Assembly (NCBI RefSeq): GCF_016909175.1
Contig: NZ_JAFBFI010000004.1
Span: 172,648-236,647, forward strand
Length of the DNA stretch: 64,000 nt
Origin: Peribacillus deserti
GTDB taxonomy: Bacteria > Bacillota > Bacilli > Bacillales > DSM-1321
Direction: 5' to 3'
Under the pieces are notes generated by a model. It was not told the origin of the DNA. It searched no databases and was given only the letters and a program-made list of their open reading frames with translations. This document shows positions 19,904 through 32,066 of this stretch, one piece after another. Position numbers and translations under genes: made by a program. Each line of letters opens with the position of its first letter. Position 1 is the first letter of the stretch.

Positions 19904-21187
19904 TTAAACTGTTTTGCTGTTTTCTACTAAGAAGTCAATTGCTTTACGGTTTTTAAGGTCACCCTTAACTCCTTCAAGACTTCCAAGAGCCTGCTTAATG
20001 CTTTCAACATCCATATTGTACATTTCAGCCATTTTGCTAAGCTCTTCATTTACTTCATCTTCTGATACTTCGAAGTTTTCAGCTTTGCCGATCGCTTCAA
20101 GAGTCAAGTTAACGCGAACTCGTTTTTGTGCTTCTTCAGTCATTTGGCCGCGAAGAGCTTCTTCGTCTTGACCAGAGAATTGGAAGTACATTTCAAGGTT
20201 CATACCCTGCATTTGAAGACGCTGATCAAACTCGCTCATCATGCGGTCTACTTCGCTGTTAATCATCACTTGAGGAACTTCGACCTCAGCATTTTCAGCA
20301 GCCTTTTCAACTACAGTATCGCGGACATGATGTTCTGCTTCATGCTTTTTGCTTTCAGCTAGACGAGTTTTTGTTTTTTCTCTTAGCTCAGCTAATGTTT
20401 CAACTTCTTCGTCTACGTCTTTAGCAAATTCGTCATCTAATTCTGGAAGCTGTTTAGCTTTAATTTCGTGAACCTTTACTTTGAAAACAGCTGGTTTTCC
20501 AGCAAGCTCAGCCGCATGGTACTCTTCAGGGAAAGTAACTTCTACGTCCTTTTCAGCTCCTGTTTCAATACCAACTAATTGCTCTTCAAACCCTGGAATG
20601 AAAGAACCTGATCCTAATTCAAGAGAGTAGTTTTCACCTTTTCCGCCTTCAAAAGCTTCATTATCAACGAAACCTTCAAAATCGATCACTACTGTATCAC
20701 CGTTTTCAGCTTGTCCTTCTTCTTTTACAACAAGCTCAGCCTGGCGCTCTTGAAGACCTTTGATTTCATTGTCAACTTCTTCATCAGTAACGTCAGTATC
20801 AAATTTATCCACTTCAAGGCCTTTGTATTCGCCTAGTTTAACTTCAGGCTTTACAGTAACAGTTGCTTTAAAGATAAATTCTTTTCCTTTTTCAAATTGA
20901 TCTACATCAATTTCAGGACGGTCGATTGGCTCGATTCCTGCTTCTTCAACAGCGCTGCTATATGCTTCTGGAAGAAGATAGTCAATAGCATCCTGATATA
21001 AAGATTCTACACCAAAACGTTTTTCAAACATTTGGCGAGGCATCTTTCCTTTACGGAATCCTGGAACGTTGATTTGTTTTACAACTTTTTTAAATGCAGC
21101 GTCAAGACCTTCGGTTACTTTCGCTGAATCTAATTCAACTGTAAGAACACCGCGGTTCCCTTCTAATTTTTCCCATTTTACAGACAT
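19904..21187 (-). CDS. tig: Trigger factor
   Basis: Ribosome-bound chaperone and prolyl isomerase. 427 residues: N-terminal ribosome-docking domain with the GFRKGKMPR signature (about 42-50), FKBP-type PPIase domain (about 160-245, [11 protein letters not shown]) and a helical C-terminal chaperone domain. The highly acidic composition is typical. A strong promoter lies at 21306-21333, leaving a leader of about 110 nt. Confidence 0.99.
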   Translation of the reverse strand: MSVKWEKLEGNRGVLTVELDSAKVTEGLDAAFKKVVKQINVPGFRKGKMPRQMFEKRFGVESLYQDAIDYLLPEAYSSAVEEAGIEPIDRPEIDVDQFEKGKEFIFKATVTVKPEVKLGEYKGLEVDKFDTDVTDEEVDNEIKGLQERQAELVVKEEGQAENGDTVVIDFEGFVDNEAFEGGKGENYSLELGSGSFIPGFEEQLVGIETGAEKDVEVTFPEEYHAAELAGKPAVFKVKVHEIKAKQLPELDDEFAKDVDEEVETLAELREKTKTRLAESKKHEAEHHVRDTVVEKAAENAEVEVPQVMINSEVDRMMSEFDQRLQMQGMNLEMYFQFSGQDEEALRGQMTEEAQKRVRVNLTLEAIGKAENFEVSEDEVNEELSKMAEMYNMDVESIKQALGSLEGVKGDLKNRKAIDFLVENSKTV

Positions 21188-21305
21188 GCAGTTCCCTCCA
21201 AAAAATCTATATTACTAACTTTATTAACATCTGGATGAATATAAAGTCTTTTTATTTACAAGTCATCCTAAACAAGGCCCTATAAAGCCTGATTACAACC
21301 ATTAT

Positions 21306-21333
21306 ATTATAACATAGGTTATCTTTCTTTCAA
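21306..21333 (-). promoter_or_regulatory. Sigma-A-type promoter of tig
   Basis: Minus strand TTGAAA (21328-21333), 16-nt spacer and TATAAT (21306-21311). Confidence 0.7.
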
Positions 21334-21343
21334 CAGCGATAGC

Positions 21344-22375
21344 TTAAATAATAGGATAAGAAATTTCTTCAAACTCTCTGATCCTTTTTATTATGGTATT
21401 TATGTTATCAGGATCTCCGGAATATTTCTCTGCCAAATGAGCTAAGGGGGCTGATTCACCTTGATACTCCGCTATTAGAAAATGGTAAGCTGCCGCCCAA
21501 TCGTGAAAGCCTTGTTCTGACGGCTCAAAAGGGTACAACAGAAAATTATGCCGTTCAATCAGACTCTGTGCAAATTCCATAAGGGTCGGATTCTCATGTG
21601 AAAGCCTAGACTCCAGCTCGTCTAAGGTGTGAATCAAAAAGTCAGTGTGCATCACATCAGGCAGGTGTTCCGGATTCACCTTCATGCTCCTGCTAAACTT
21701 TTGAATCTCTGTTTCTTCGTGAACGGACTGTTCTTTCAAAATGTTAATCAATAATGTTTTTAAGAAAGGATGGGCATCCGGATTGCGCAGAAATCCCTGC
21801 ACTTCCCTTAAATATGGACGTATATTGGCATGTGCCAGCTGCGAAATCAAAAGCAGCTGCTCCTGCTCAGGTTTTTGAGCAAGGAAATCTATTTCCTCTG
21901 TCAGCACCGCTTCATCCTGTTCCGTAATGACATCTTGGATTTCAGTCTCTTCAAGTGACCTCTCACAAAATTCAAGCATTTTATAAAAGTGTTCTTCTTT
22001 ATCAGGAGGAACTTGTTTTTCTTCAAGCAGTGCTTTTATGGTATGAATCATTTCTTGGTGTTCATTTAGGTTCAGAAGAATCATTAAATAGATGTTTACC
22101 ACCTGGAAGTAGTCTCCGATACCCTTTAAAAGCAGCTCTCTGCATAAAGCCTTTGCTTCTCTGTAATTTCCGAGCTCTACCCATGACACAACTAACCCTA
22201 TATTCAGTTCTGGATGATCAGGATCAAGCTCTCTTGCTTGACTGAAGTGTTTCGCTGCTTCTTTAAATTCTTTCTCTCTTAAAGCATCCAGACCCAGCTC
22301 AATTAACCGGTTTGCTAACCCTGGAAAAGGAATAACCTTTCGATCCCTTTCAGCCTTTTTATTTTTACCTCTCAT
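21344..22375 (-). CDS. ysoA: TPR-repeat protein (YsoA-like)
   Basis: 343-residue cytoplasmic protein with tetratricopeptide repeats in the N-terminal third (residues about 25-110: ALREKEFKEAAKHFSQARELDPDHPE and the following helical pairs), then an acidic linker and a helical C-terminal region. No enzyme motif is visible. It lies between leuD and tig as ysoA does in B. subtilis; length agrees. Function unknown; TPR proteins usually mediate protein-protein contact. Confidence 0.85.
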   Translation of the reverse strand: MRGKNKKAERDRKVIPFPGLANRLIELGLDALREKEFKEAAKHFSQARELDPDHPELNIGLVVSWVELGNYREAKALCRELLLKGIGDYFQVVNIYLMILLNLNEHQEMIHTIKALLEEKQVPPDKEEHFYKMLEFCERSLEETEIQDVITEQDEAVLTEEIDFLAQKPEQEQLLLISQLAHANIRPYLREVQGFLRNPDAHPFLKTLLINILKEQSVHEETEIQKFSRSMKVNPEHLPDVMHTDFLIHTLDELESRLSHENPTLMEFAQSLIERHNFLLYPFEPSEQGFHDWAAAYHFLIAEYQGESAPLAHLAEKYSGDPDNINTIIKRIREFEEISYPII

Positions 22376-22530
22376 AAGTGAAACCGCCTTAGACGTTTAT
22401 CGTTTTATTGTGAATCAGTGTAGCATGTAATGTTTGTAAAAACAAAAATTTACAGGTTCTAGAAATAATATTTTACTAATAAGGCTAAGGGATCTTTTCC
22501 TATTAGATTCTATTTTAAACATATGAAAAG

Positions 22531-22556
22531 GGATCCCTTCTTTCGAAGGGATCCTG
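22531..22556 (-). terminator. Terminator of the ilv-leu operon
   Basis: Stem GGATCCCTTC/(G)AAGGGATCC with GAAAG loop and CTTTTC on the minus strand, just after leuD. Confidence 0.8.
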
Positions 22557-22562
22557 TTCGTT

Positions 22563-23150
22563 TTATATGCCTGAAGCTTTTTCAAATGCTTCGATCTTTG
22601 AATCATAACGCAGTGTGATAGATATTTCATCCCAGCCGTTAACCAAAAGCTCTTTCCAATACGGGTGGATATCGAACTCTGTTCTGAATCCATCTCCGGC
22701 CTTTACAAGCTGGTTTGGTAAATCAACTGTTATCTCCTGCTTTCCATCCGTACATACAGACATTAACAACGCTGTTTCTTCATGAGTTAATTTAATTGGA
22801 AGAATCCCATTTTTAAAGCAGTTTTGATAAAAAATATCGGCGAAGGATGGAGCGATAATAATGTTGAATCCATAATCGAGCAGCGACCATGGAGCATGCT
22901 CCCGAGACGAACCGCAGCCAAAGTTTTCACCAGCAATCAGGATTGAAGCACCTTTATTTTGGGGGTGATTCAGCTCAAAATCATCCCTTTCGGCTCCTTG
23001 TTCATCAAAGCGCCAATTATAAAATAAAAATTGTCCAAATCCTGTTCGTTCGATTCTTTTTAAAAATTGCTTGGGGATGATTTGATCTGTATCCACGTTT
23101 GCTCGATCAAGAATCGCTGCTTTTCCTGTTACGATCGTTATAGGTTTCAT
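22563..23150 (-). CDS. leuD: 3-isopropylmalate dehydratase small subunit
   Basis: Swivel-domain subunit of isopropylmalate isomerase; with LeuC converts 2- to 3-isopropylmalate. 195 residues, with the conserved DTDQIIPKQFLK segment, GCGSSREHAPWSL and YGFNIIIAPSFADIF. Last gene of the ilv-leu operon, 21 nt after leuC. Confidence 0.98.
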   Translation of the reverse strand: MKPITIVTGKAAILDRANVDTDQIIPKQFLKRIERTGFGQFLFYNWRFDEQGAERDDFELNHPQNKGASILIAGENFGCGSSREHAPWSLLDYGFNIIIAPSFADIFYQNCFKNGILPIKLTHEETALLMSVCTDGKQEITVDLPNQLVKAGDGFRTEFDIHPYWKELLVNGWDEISITLRYDSKIEAFEKASGI

Positions 23151-23171
23151 AAAATCTCTCCTATATCATAT

Positions 23172-24599
23172 TCAATACGAATTTACGGCTTCAGTCCGTG
23201 AATACTCTTCTTTTCTTATATCTACAAATCTCCCATATACTGCTGCGGCAGCTGCCATTACAGGGCTGACAAGGTGTGTCCTGGCACCCGCTCCCTGCCT
23301 TCCTTCGAAATTGCGGTTTGAAGTGGAGGCACAATGTTCACCTGAAGGAACATAATCCGGGTTCATGCTTAAGCACATACTGCAGCCGGAATCTCTCCAC
23401 TCAAAACCTGCTTGTGTAAAGATTAGATGGAGGCTTTCTGCTTCTGCAAGTTTTTTAATATTTTGAGAGCCGGGAACGACAATTGCCCTTACACCGTCTT
23501 TCACTTTTTTGCCTTTGACCCATTGGGCTGCTGCACGTAGATCTTCCATTCTAGAATTAGTACATGAACCTATGAATACATGCTGAACAGGTATCGCTTC
23601 TATTTCCATTCCCTCATGCAGCCCCATGTATTGAAGAGCTGAGGCAAGAGACTTTTTATCACTAGAAGATTTTGCTGCCTCCAGTGTGGGAATATTTTCA
23701 TCGACAGGACTGCACATGCCCGGATTAGTGCCCCAGCTTACCATTGGGGAAATCTCTGATCCTTCAATCACCAGTTCTTTATCATATTCTGCGTCAGGGT
23801 CACTGGCAAAGCTTCTCCATCTGTCTGCTTCTCTTTCAAATTCAATACCCGCCGGTACGTATTTTCTTCCTTTTAAATAGGAGAAAGTCGTTTCATCCGG
23901 GCTGACAAGGCCTGCCCGGGCTCCGCCTTCAATAGACATATTGCATACAGTCATTCGTTCTTCCATACTCATGGAGGATATGACATCTCCGCAATATTCA
24001 ATTACATATCCCGTTCCAAAGGTTACGCCAAATTTAGATATAATGTATAAAATCAAATCTTTAGCCGTTACCCCATCTTGAAGAGTGCCATTAATCTGCA
24101 GTTTCAATGTTTTAGGTCTTGTCTGCCAGAGAGTCTGTGTCGCAAGTACATGCTCAACTTCACTTGTCCCAATTCCAAATGCGAGAGCACCAAAAGCTCC
24201 GTGAGTTGATGTGTGGCTGTCTCCGCAGACAATCGTCATACCAGGGTTTGTAAGACCTAGTTCAGGACCGATCACATGCACTATTCCCTGTTCTTCACTA
24301 TCTAAGTCAGCCAGCCTGATTCCGAACTCCTTGCAGTTCTTAGCCAGCGCATCCAGCTGGTTTCTCGCTGTTTCATCCTGGATAAAATAGCGGTTATAAG
24401 TCGGAACATTGTGGTCCATCGTAGCAAATGTGCGATCAGGCCTGCGCACACTTCGCTCCTTTAATCTCAATCCCTCAAAGGCCTGCGGGGAAGTAACTTC
24501 ATGGATATAATGAAGATCAATATAAAGTAAATCAGGTTTATTTTCTTCCTGCACCACCTGGTGGGAACTCCATATTTTTTGAATGATTGATTTCCCCAT
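23172..24599 (-). CDS. leuC: 3-isopropylmalate dehydratase large subunit
   Basis: Aconitase-type [4Fe-4S] subunit of isopropylmalate isomerase. 475 residues; cluster cysteines are in FIGSCTNSR and in SGCSMCLSMNPD, and GDSHTSTHGAFGALAFGIGTSEVEHV is the classical aconitase-family motif. MGKSIIQKIW at 24599 has AGAGGAAGGATAAT before it and matches the usual N-terminus; the frame is open seven codons further. A hairpin with a U-tract separates it from leuB. Confidence 0.98.
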   Translation of the reverse strand: MGKSIIQKIWSSHQVVQEENKPDLLYIDLHYIHEVTSPQAFEGLRLKERSVRRPDRTFATMDHNVPTYNRYFIQDETARNQLDALAKNCKEFGIRLADLDSEEQGIVHVIGPELGLTNPGMTIVCGDSHTSTHGAFGALAFGIGTSEVEHVLATQTLWQTRPKTLKLQINGTLQDGVTAKDLILYIISKFGVTFGTGYVIEYCGDVISSMSMEERMTVCNMSIEGGARAGLVSPDETTFSYLKGRKYVPAGIEFEREADRWRSFASDPDAEYDKELVIEGSEISPMVSWGTNPGMCSPVDENIPTLEAAKSSSDKKSLASALQYMGLHEGMEIEAIPVQHVFIGSCTNSRMEDLRAAAQWVKGKKVKDGVRAIVVPGSQNIKKLAEAESLHLIFTQAGFEWRDSGCSMCLSMNPDYVPSGEHCASTSNRNFEGRQGAGARTHLVSPVMAAAAAVYGRFVDIRKEEYSRTEAVNSY

Positions 24600-24649
24600 A
24601 TTATCCTTCCTCTCGTTCATGAGTCAGGGTTAAGCCCTTCCCCTGTACT

Positions 24650-24693
24650 GAAAAAGGCATACCTCCCGCTGAAAACTTAGGAAAATATGCCTC
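24650..24693 (-). terminator. Hairpin with U-tract inside the ilv-leu operon (leuB/leuC gap)
   Basis: On the minus strand AGGCATA (24686-24692 side) pairs with TATGCCT (24655-24661 side) and is followed by TTTTTC. The loop is long (24 nt). It lies in the only long gap in the operon (about 110 nt). It could be a partial terminator or an mRNA processing/stabilising structure. Confidence 0.55.
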
Positions 24694-24709
24694 ACACTAG
24701 AATCAACAA

Positions 24710-25822
24710 TTACGCATATGCTCCCATTATCTGTGTAATGGCTTCATGTCCAAGCATGGAAATTTTAATTTCTTCAGCCATCTGCTCAGTCGATAAAGTG
24801 TTTGTTCCACTTCCTGAAAGATCTGCCGTTCTAAACCCGGCTTCCAAAACAGCTTCCACAGCTGCCTCAACTGCCTGGGCCTCCTGCTCCAGTCCGAAAC
24901 TATTACGCAGCATGGAGGCAGCGGACAAAATAGCTGCAATAGGATTTGCTTTGTTTTGGCCTGCAATATCTGGAGCTGAACCGTGAATAGGCTCATATAA
25001 ATTAGGGCCTTTCGAAGAAATGCTTGCAGAAGGAAGCATTCCCAGAGATCCAGTAAGAACGGATGCTTCGTCACTTAATATATCTCCAAACATATTCTCC
25101 GTTACGACAACATCAAACTGCCTTGGATTTCGGATCAGCTGCATGGCTGCATTATCAACAAGCATATGCTCTAAAGCCACATTCGGGTAATCCTTCGAAA
25201 CCTCTTCGGCAACTTCTCTCCACAATTTGCTCGATTCCAATACATTCGCTTTGTCAACAGAGGTTACCTTCCCTCTTCTTTGCTCGGCAAGCGAAAAGGC
25301 TAATTCAATAATTCTCTTAATCTCGTATCTATGGTATAGAAGAGTATCCACGACTGTTTCTTGTCCAGATTCCATAGTTCTGCCGCTTGGCTTTCCGAAA
25401 TAAAGGCCGCCCGTTAATTCTCTTACGATCATAAAATCAGCATCTTGAATGATTTCCTTACGTAAAGGGGAAGCTTCGCTTAAACTGGCATAAAAGGATA
25501 TGGGTCTAAGGTTAGCATATAAGTTTAACTGCTTTCGTATGCCCAACAGACCCTTTTCAGGCCTCAAATGAGAGGGATTGCTATCCCATTTCGGGCCGCC
25601 GACCGCTCCTAGCAGAACGGCATCGCTATCCTTGCAGAGAGAGATTGTATCCTCTGGCAATGGATTGCCGGTTTGGTCTATCGCCGTTCCGCCGATCAAG
25701 CCATATTCAAATTGAAAGTCATGGCCGTATCTGTCAGCTACAGCTTTTAAAATCTCCACAGCCCCTCTTGTCACTTCTGTTCCAATTCCGTCACCAGGTA
25801 ATACAGCAATCTTCTTTTGCAT
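24710..25822 (-). CDS. leuB: 3-isopropylmalate dehydrogenase
   Basis: NAD-dependent oxidative decarboxylation of 3-isopropylmalate. 370 residues; LPGDGIGTEV at the N-terminus, substrate-binding arginines around NLRPISF and VRELTGGLYFG, metal-binding aspartates in TENMFGDILSDEAS and the adenine-binding EPIHGSAPDIAG. It lies 24 nt after leuA. Confidence 0.98.
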   Translation of the reverse strand: MQKKIAVLPGDGIGTEVTRGAVEILKAVADRYGHDFQFEYGLIGGTAIDQTGNPLPEDTISLCKDSDAVLLGAVGGPKWDSNPSHLRPEKGLLGIRKQLNLYANLRPISFYASLSEASPLRKEIIQDADFMIVRELTGGLYFGKPSGRTMESGQETVVDTLLYHRYEIKRIIELAFSLAEQRRGKVTSVDKANVLESSKLWREVAEEVSKDYPNVALEHMLVDNAAMQLIRNPRQFDVVVTENMFGDILSDEASVLTGSLGMLPSASISSKGPNLYEPIHGSAPDIAGQNKANPIAAILSAASMLRNSFGLEQEAQAVEAAVEAVLEAGFRTADLSGSGTNTLSTEQMAEEIKISMLGHEAITQIMGAYA

Positions 25823-25846
25823 ATATGCCAGCCCCTCTCTGTAATT

Positions 25847-28421
<2,575 letters not shown>

Positions 28422-28448
28422 TTAATCTTCTATTTTTATTGGTATGAG

Positions 28449-28967
28449 TTAGACAATTGAAAAATTTTTAGCTGTTCCCTGTGTTTTCTGGGTTCCTCTC
28501 AGAAAGGCAGTCGTTCCTGTCCGCGTGAGCTCTTTAATTCCATAAGGTCTCAAAAGCTCAATAAACGCTTCAATTTTTTCAGCCTCACCTGTTATTTGAA
28601 TCACCAGGCTGTCCTTGCTTATGTCGACAACTGATCCTCTAAAAGGCTCAATCAGCGAATATATTTCACTCCTTGTCTGTGTTGCGGCCGTCACTTTAAC
28701 TAATGCCAGCTCTCTTGCAACGATCGCCTGGTTCGTGATATTCATAACCTTAATAATGTCGATCTGCTTATTAAGCTGTTTTGTGATCTGTTCCAGCTCT
28801 TTGTCATTCTCAACCTGTACGACAACTGTAATTCTTGAGATATCTGGCTGCTCAGAGCTGCCAACGGTAATGCTTTCAATGTTATAGCTTCTTTTTGAAA
28901 ATAAATTGGTGATTCTGTTTAATACTCCCGGTCTATTCATGACTGTAAGTGTAATAATTCCCTTCAT
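28449..28967 (-). CDS. ilvH: Acetolactate synthase small (regulatory) subunit
   Basis: Regulatory partner of IlvB that gives full activity and valine feedback. 172 residues: N-terminal ACT domain (VMNRPGVLNRITNLFSKRSYNIESITVG) and the C-terminal ACT-like domain with RSEIYSLIEPFRGSVVD. The gap to ilvB is 3 nt. The symbol ilvN is used in some species. Confidence 0.97.
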   Translation of the reverse strand: MKGIITLTVMNRPGVLNRITNLFSKRSYNIESITVGSSEQPDISRITVVVQVENDKELEQITKQLNKQIDIIKVMNITNQAIVARELALVKVTAATQTRSEIYSLIEPFRGSVVDISKDSLVIQITGEAEKIEAFIELLRPYGIKELTRTGTTAFLRGTQKTQGTAKNFSIV

Positions 28968-28970
28968 TCC

Positions 28971-30680
28971 TTACACTCCCTCCATTTCATGAAGACCTTT
29001 CCCAGGCGCTACCATTGGGTAGACATTTTCTCCCTGCTCTACGCGGAAGTCTAAGAGCACTGGTTCATTTAGGGCAAACGCTTCTTTCATTTTTTCCTTG
29101 GCTTCTTGTTCTGTATGGATTTCGAAAGCTCGGATTCCATAGGCTTCTGCCAGTTTTACAAAGGATGGCTGAGAATGGAGCAGGCTATGGGAATAACGTT
29201 CATTATAGAAAGTCTGCTGCCATTGTCTAACCATTCCAAGTGCATGATTATTAATGATAATAATCTTGATCGGAAGTCCTAATTCAGCAATAACCCCCAG
29301 TTCTTGAAGGGTCATCTGAAAACCTCCGTCTCCTACGATTGAGGCGACCACTGCGTCTGGTTTAGCAAGCTGAGCTCCAATTGCAGCAGGAAGCCCGAAC
29401 CCCATGGTGCCTAGTCCTCCGGAAGTAACCCATGCATGAGGTTTATTAAACCCGTAATACTGAGCTGCCCACATCTGATGCTGCCCTACATCTGTTGTTA
29501 TAACAGCTTCACCCTTTGTTTCTTGATGCAGAAGCTCTAGAACATATTGGGGTTTTAAGCGGTCCTCCACCCGTTCATACTTCAAAGGGAACTCTTTGTT
29601 CCAGTCATGTAACTGTTTGATCCATTCCTCTGATTCTGCTTTTTCACTATTTTGTTCGATCAGCATTTCAAGAGCTTCTTTTGCATCTCCGACAATCGGG
29701 ATCTGGGTAGGAACGTTCTTCCCAATTTCTACCGGGTCAATATCGATATGAGCCACTGCTGCCAGAGGAGCAAAGTGATTTAAATTCCCTGTCAGCCTGT
29801 CATCAAATCTTGCTCCAATGTTTATGAGTAAATCACACTTTGATAAAGCCATATTTGCTGCATATACGCCATGCATTCCAGCCATCCCAATAAAAAGGGG
29901 ATGATTCGCCGGGAACCCGCCGAGGCCAAGAAGTGTATGTACAACTGGGATGTGCTGCTGCTCGGCAAAGGTTTTTAGCTCCTCATGTGCTTTAGAGATA
30001 AGAACACCGGCACCTGCAAGGATCAACGGTCTTTTCGCTTTTGCGATCTCTTCACCCAGTTTCTTGATCTGCAGATAATTAGGGGTAAGTTTAGGCTGAT
30101 AGCCAGGAAGATTTACAACCGGGTCTTCATCCACTTCCGCTGCCAGAACAGCCATATCTTTAGGAACATCTATTAAAACAGGACCCGGTCTTCCACTTGA
30201 TGCAATATAAAAGGCTTCCTTAATGATCCTTGGAAAATCTTTTGGATTTCTAACCTGGTAATTATGTTTAGTAATCGGAGTAGTAATCCCCAAAACGTCA
30301 GCTTCTTGAAATGCATCAGTTCCAATGACTCCTGTGGCAACCTGCCCGGTCAACACTACAAGCGGAATGGAATCTATTAATGCATCTGCCAGGCCTGTTA
30401 CAATATTAGTTGCACCCGGACCCGAAGTTGCGATCACGACTCCTGGCTTTCCGGTGATCCTTGCATACCCTTCAGCTGCATGAATTGCTCCCTGTTCATG
30501 CCTGGCTAAAATATGAGGGATCCCTGCATCGTAGAGGCTGTCATAAATGGGAAGAACTGCTCCCCCTGGATATCCGAAAATAACTTCAACGCTTTCTTTC
30601 TTCAAGCTGTCCATAAGTATGTCCGCACCGCTTTTCATAAGTGCATCGCCTTTACGTTCCGCAAGAGCCGTTTTTTGCAT
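28971..30680 (-). CDS. ilvB: Acetolactate synthase large (catalytic) subunit
   Basis: Thiamine-diphosphate and FAD enzyme forming acetolactate/acetohydroxybutyrate. 569 residues: pyrimidine-binding domain with catalytic Glu in [15 protein letters not shown], central FAD-type domain, and PP domain with [13 protein letters not shown]...NN binding Mg-ThDP. ATG at 30680 follows AGGAGGAAGGAGTAGGG. First gene of a seven-gene operon controlled by the T-box and promoter upstream. Confidence 0.98.
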   Translation of the reverse strand: MQKTALAERKGDALMKSGADILMDSLKKESVEVIFGYPGGAVLPIYDSLYDAGIPHILARHEQGAIHAAEGYARITGKPGVVIATSGPGATNIVTGLADALIDSIPLVVLTGQVATGVIGTDAFQEADVLGITTPITKHNYQVRNPKDFPRIIKEAFYIASSGRPGPVLIDVPKDMAVLAAEVDEDPVVNLPGYQPKLTPNYLQIKKLGEEIAKAKRPLILAGAGVLISKAHEELKTFAEQQHIPVVHTLLGLGGFPANHPLFIGMAGMHGVYAANMALSKCDLLINIGARFDDRLTGNLNHFAPLAAVAHIDIDPVEIGKNVPTQIPIVGDAKEALEMLIEQNSEKAESEEWIKQLHDWNKEFPLKYERVEDRLKPQYVLELLHQETKGEAVITTDVGQHQMWAAQYYGFNKPHAWVTSGGLGTMGFGLPAAIGAQLAKPDAVVASIVGDGGFQMTLQELGVIAELGLPIKIIIINNHALGMVRQWQQTFYNERYSHSLLHSQPSFVKLAEAYGIRAFEIHTEQEAKEKMKEAFALNEPVLLDFRVEQGENVYPMVAPGKGLHEMEGV

Positions 30681-30708
30681 CCCTACTCCTTCCTCCTAAT
30701 CAAAAATC

Positions 30709-31020
30709 TATTTTAAAAAATAAAAAGCCTTTCCACCACTCACTCTCCTGGTTCTCCACAGAAGAATAAAGGGGTGAAAAGGCATAAATCCCTATCCACG
30801 GTACCACCCTAATTCGCACAGACAAAACGTGCGCACTTTTCGGAAGCTAAGCTCCGGTTTTTGGTAACGGGTAATGGCTATTACCCGTCCAGCTCTACTT
30901 GGATATGATCTTTCAAGCTGAAGCTCTGAGGTGAGTTCATCAAAAGAGCAGTGCCGGCTCCCAGCTACCCGGCTCTCTGTACCTGCTTTCACTCATGACT
31001 ACTTATCCTCATCTACGCGT
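30709..31020 (-). ncRNA. T-box leader (leucine specific) of the ilv-leu operon
   Basis: The minus strand contains the T-box AGGGTGGTACCGTGG (30796-30810) and a downstream terminator whose arms GCCTTTTCACC and GGTGGAAAGGC flank a variable loop and end in a U-run (30709-30785). Upstream is a large stem I region with GAGTGA near its base. In its loop, GAACTCACC places CTC, a leucine codon, in specifier position (30933-30935). Uncharged tRNA-Leu should pair there and with the T-box bulge to allow read-through into ilvB. Confidence 0.93.
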
Positions 31021-31108
31021 TCCATATTTTTTTGTATGTTTATTTTCAACATTCTGGTAAATATTTGGGCAGCCTTTTAAGTTGGCTGACCAAGTTATAT
31101 TTGTGATT

Positions 31109-31137
31109 ATATTACGCCCTCTTCCAAATGTAGTCAA
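31109..31137 (-). promoter_or_regulatory. Sigma-A promoter of the ilv-leu operon
   Basis: TTGACT (31132-31137), 17-nt spacer, TAATAT (31109-31114); the start should fall near 31102, at the beginning of the T-box leader. Confidence 0.8.
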
Positions 31138-31183
31138 TCCCTATTTTTTAAATTTTTAGATTATTTAGACTAGTATAAATAAT

Positions 31184-31197
31184 TGTATCCGCTTACA
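31184..31197 (-). promoter_or_regulatory. Catabolite-responsive element (CcpA cre) upstream of ilv-leu
   Basis: Minus-strand TGTAAGCGGATACA fits the TGNAARCGNWWWCA consensus at every position. It is centred about 88 nt before the predicted start, the upstream placement expected of an activating site; CcpA activation of ilv-leu is known in B. subtilis. Confidence 0.75.
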
Positions 31198-31365
31198 TAA
31201 TTGATACGTAGGGATTTTAAAAAATAAAAGATTTTTTAAATTTTTTTTCATGTTTGTGTAAGAAGAGAAGTCCTTAGGAGGAATGGTAAGGATAATTATT
31301 TAGAATTTGATACCGGTTAATAATTGTTGTAATGCTCTTCGAATGATTAAGTCTTAACAAAGTAA

Positions 31366-31404
31366 GAAAGGGGAAGGCGATACGCCTTCCCCTTTCTTAC
31401 TTTA
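31366..31404 (-). terminator. Hairpin terminator of the Q-rich small gene
   Basis: GAAAGGGGAAGGCG/CGCCTTCCCCTTTC, a perfect 14-bp stem with a short loop; the U-tract is broken (CTTACTTT), so strength is uncertain. Works in either orientation. Confidence 0.7.
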
Positions 31405-31413
31405 AACTTTTTA

Positions 31414-31740
31414 TTACTGTAATTGTGATAATGTACCTGGTCTTGTTTGGAAGTTAGAACCTGCCATAGATGTTTGTCCAGTCATTTCCTGCTGCAGCTG
31501 ATTACACATATTCAAAACCTGCTGACATCCTTGTAATGCAATTTCATGAGCATGCATAGACTGCTGCAGGTTACGAGCTGCCTGCTGTTCACGTGTAGCC
31601 AGCTGCTGCAGCATTTGAGCATTCTGCTGTTCCTGGCGAAGCATTTGGCTGTACAACTGATTGCTTTGCTGAGTTTGCTGCATAAGTTGACTGGCGATCT
31701 GGCGGCATTGATTAATCATTTGAATGCTGTTTGAATTCAT
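31414..31740 (-). CDS. Glutamine-rich small protein at the ysnD position (putative spore protein)
   Basis: 108 residues, about a quarter glutamine with many Met, Leu and Ala, predicted as one or two long helices; no signal or membrane segment. Two cysteines (GCQQV, MCNQL). It lies upstream of ilvB where B. subtilis carries ysnD, a gene linked to the spore coat; composition and position suggest a spore-associated protein, but homology was not checked. ATG follows CTGGAGGGATAAAGTT. Confidence 0.7.
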   Translation of the reverse strand: MNSNSIQMINQCRQIASQLMQQTQQSNQLYSQMLRQEQQNAQMLQQLATREQQAARNLQQSMHAHEIALQGCQQVLNMCNQLQQEMTGQTSMAGSNFQTRPGTLSQLQ

Positions 31741-31898
31741 AACTTTATCCCTCCAGGCACTTTTTTGGAATTACTCGGTGGTCACAAGTTAAATTCCTAT
31801 CTTAATGTGTGAATTTAAACGTAAAGTCATGTAGCTTGTGATGCTTTACATATATTTACCGAAGGGATCTTGATCTGCCTGAAATGCATCTACATACA

Positions 31899-31941
31899 AA
31901 AAAAAGAGCAGATATACCGGGCGGTATATCTGCTCTTTTTA
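31899..31941 (-). terminator. Terminator of tRNA-Arg
   Basis: AAAAAGAGCAGATATACCG/CGGTATATCTGCTCTTTTT, a long perfect stem with a short loop and eight U on the minus strand. Confidence 0.92.
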
Positions 31942-31946
31942 GTTAG

Positions 31947-32020
31947 CGTCCCAGGAGAGATTCGAACTCCCGACCGTACGCTTAGAAGGCGTATGCTCTA
32001 TCCAGCTGAGCTACTGGGAC
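31947..32020 (-). tRNA. tRNA-Arg (anticodon TCT)
   Basis: Minus-strand cloverleaf: acceptor GTCCCAG/CTGGGAC, D-arm GCTCAGCTGGATAGAGC, anticodon loop CTTCTAA (TCT), T-arm with GTTCGAATC. CCA is not encoded. It stands alone between gene blocks with its own terminator. Confidence 0.97.
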
Positions 32021-32066
32021 ATTATTAGAAGTTAATATAAGATATGCTGTCAAACTTTGTTTTTCT

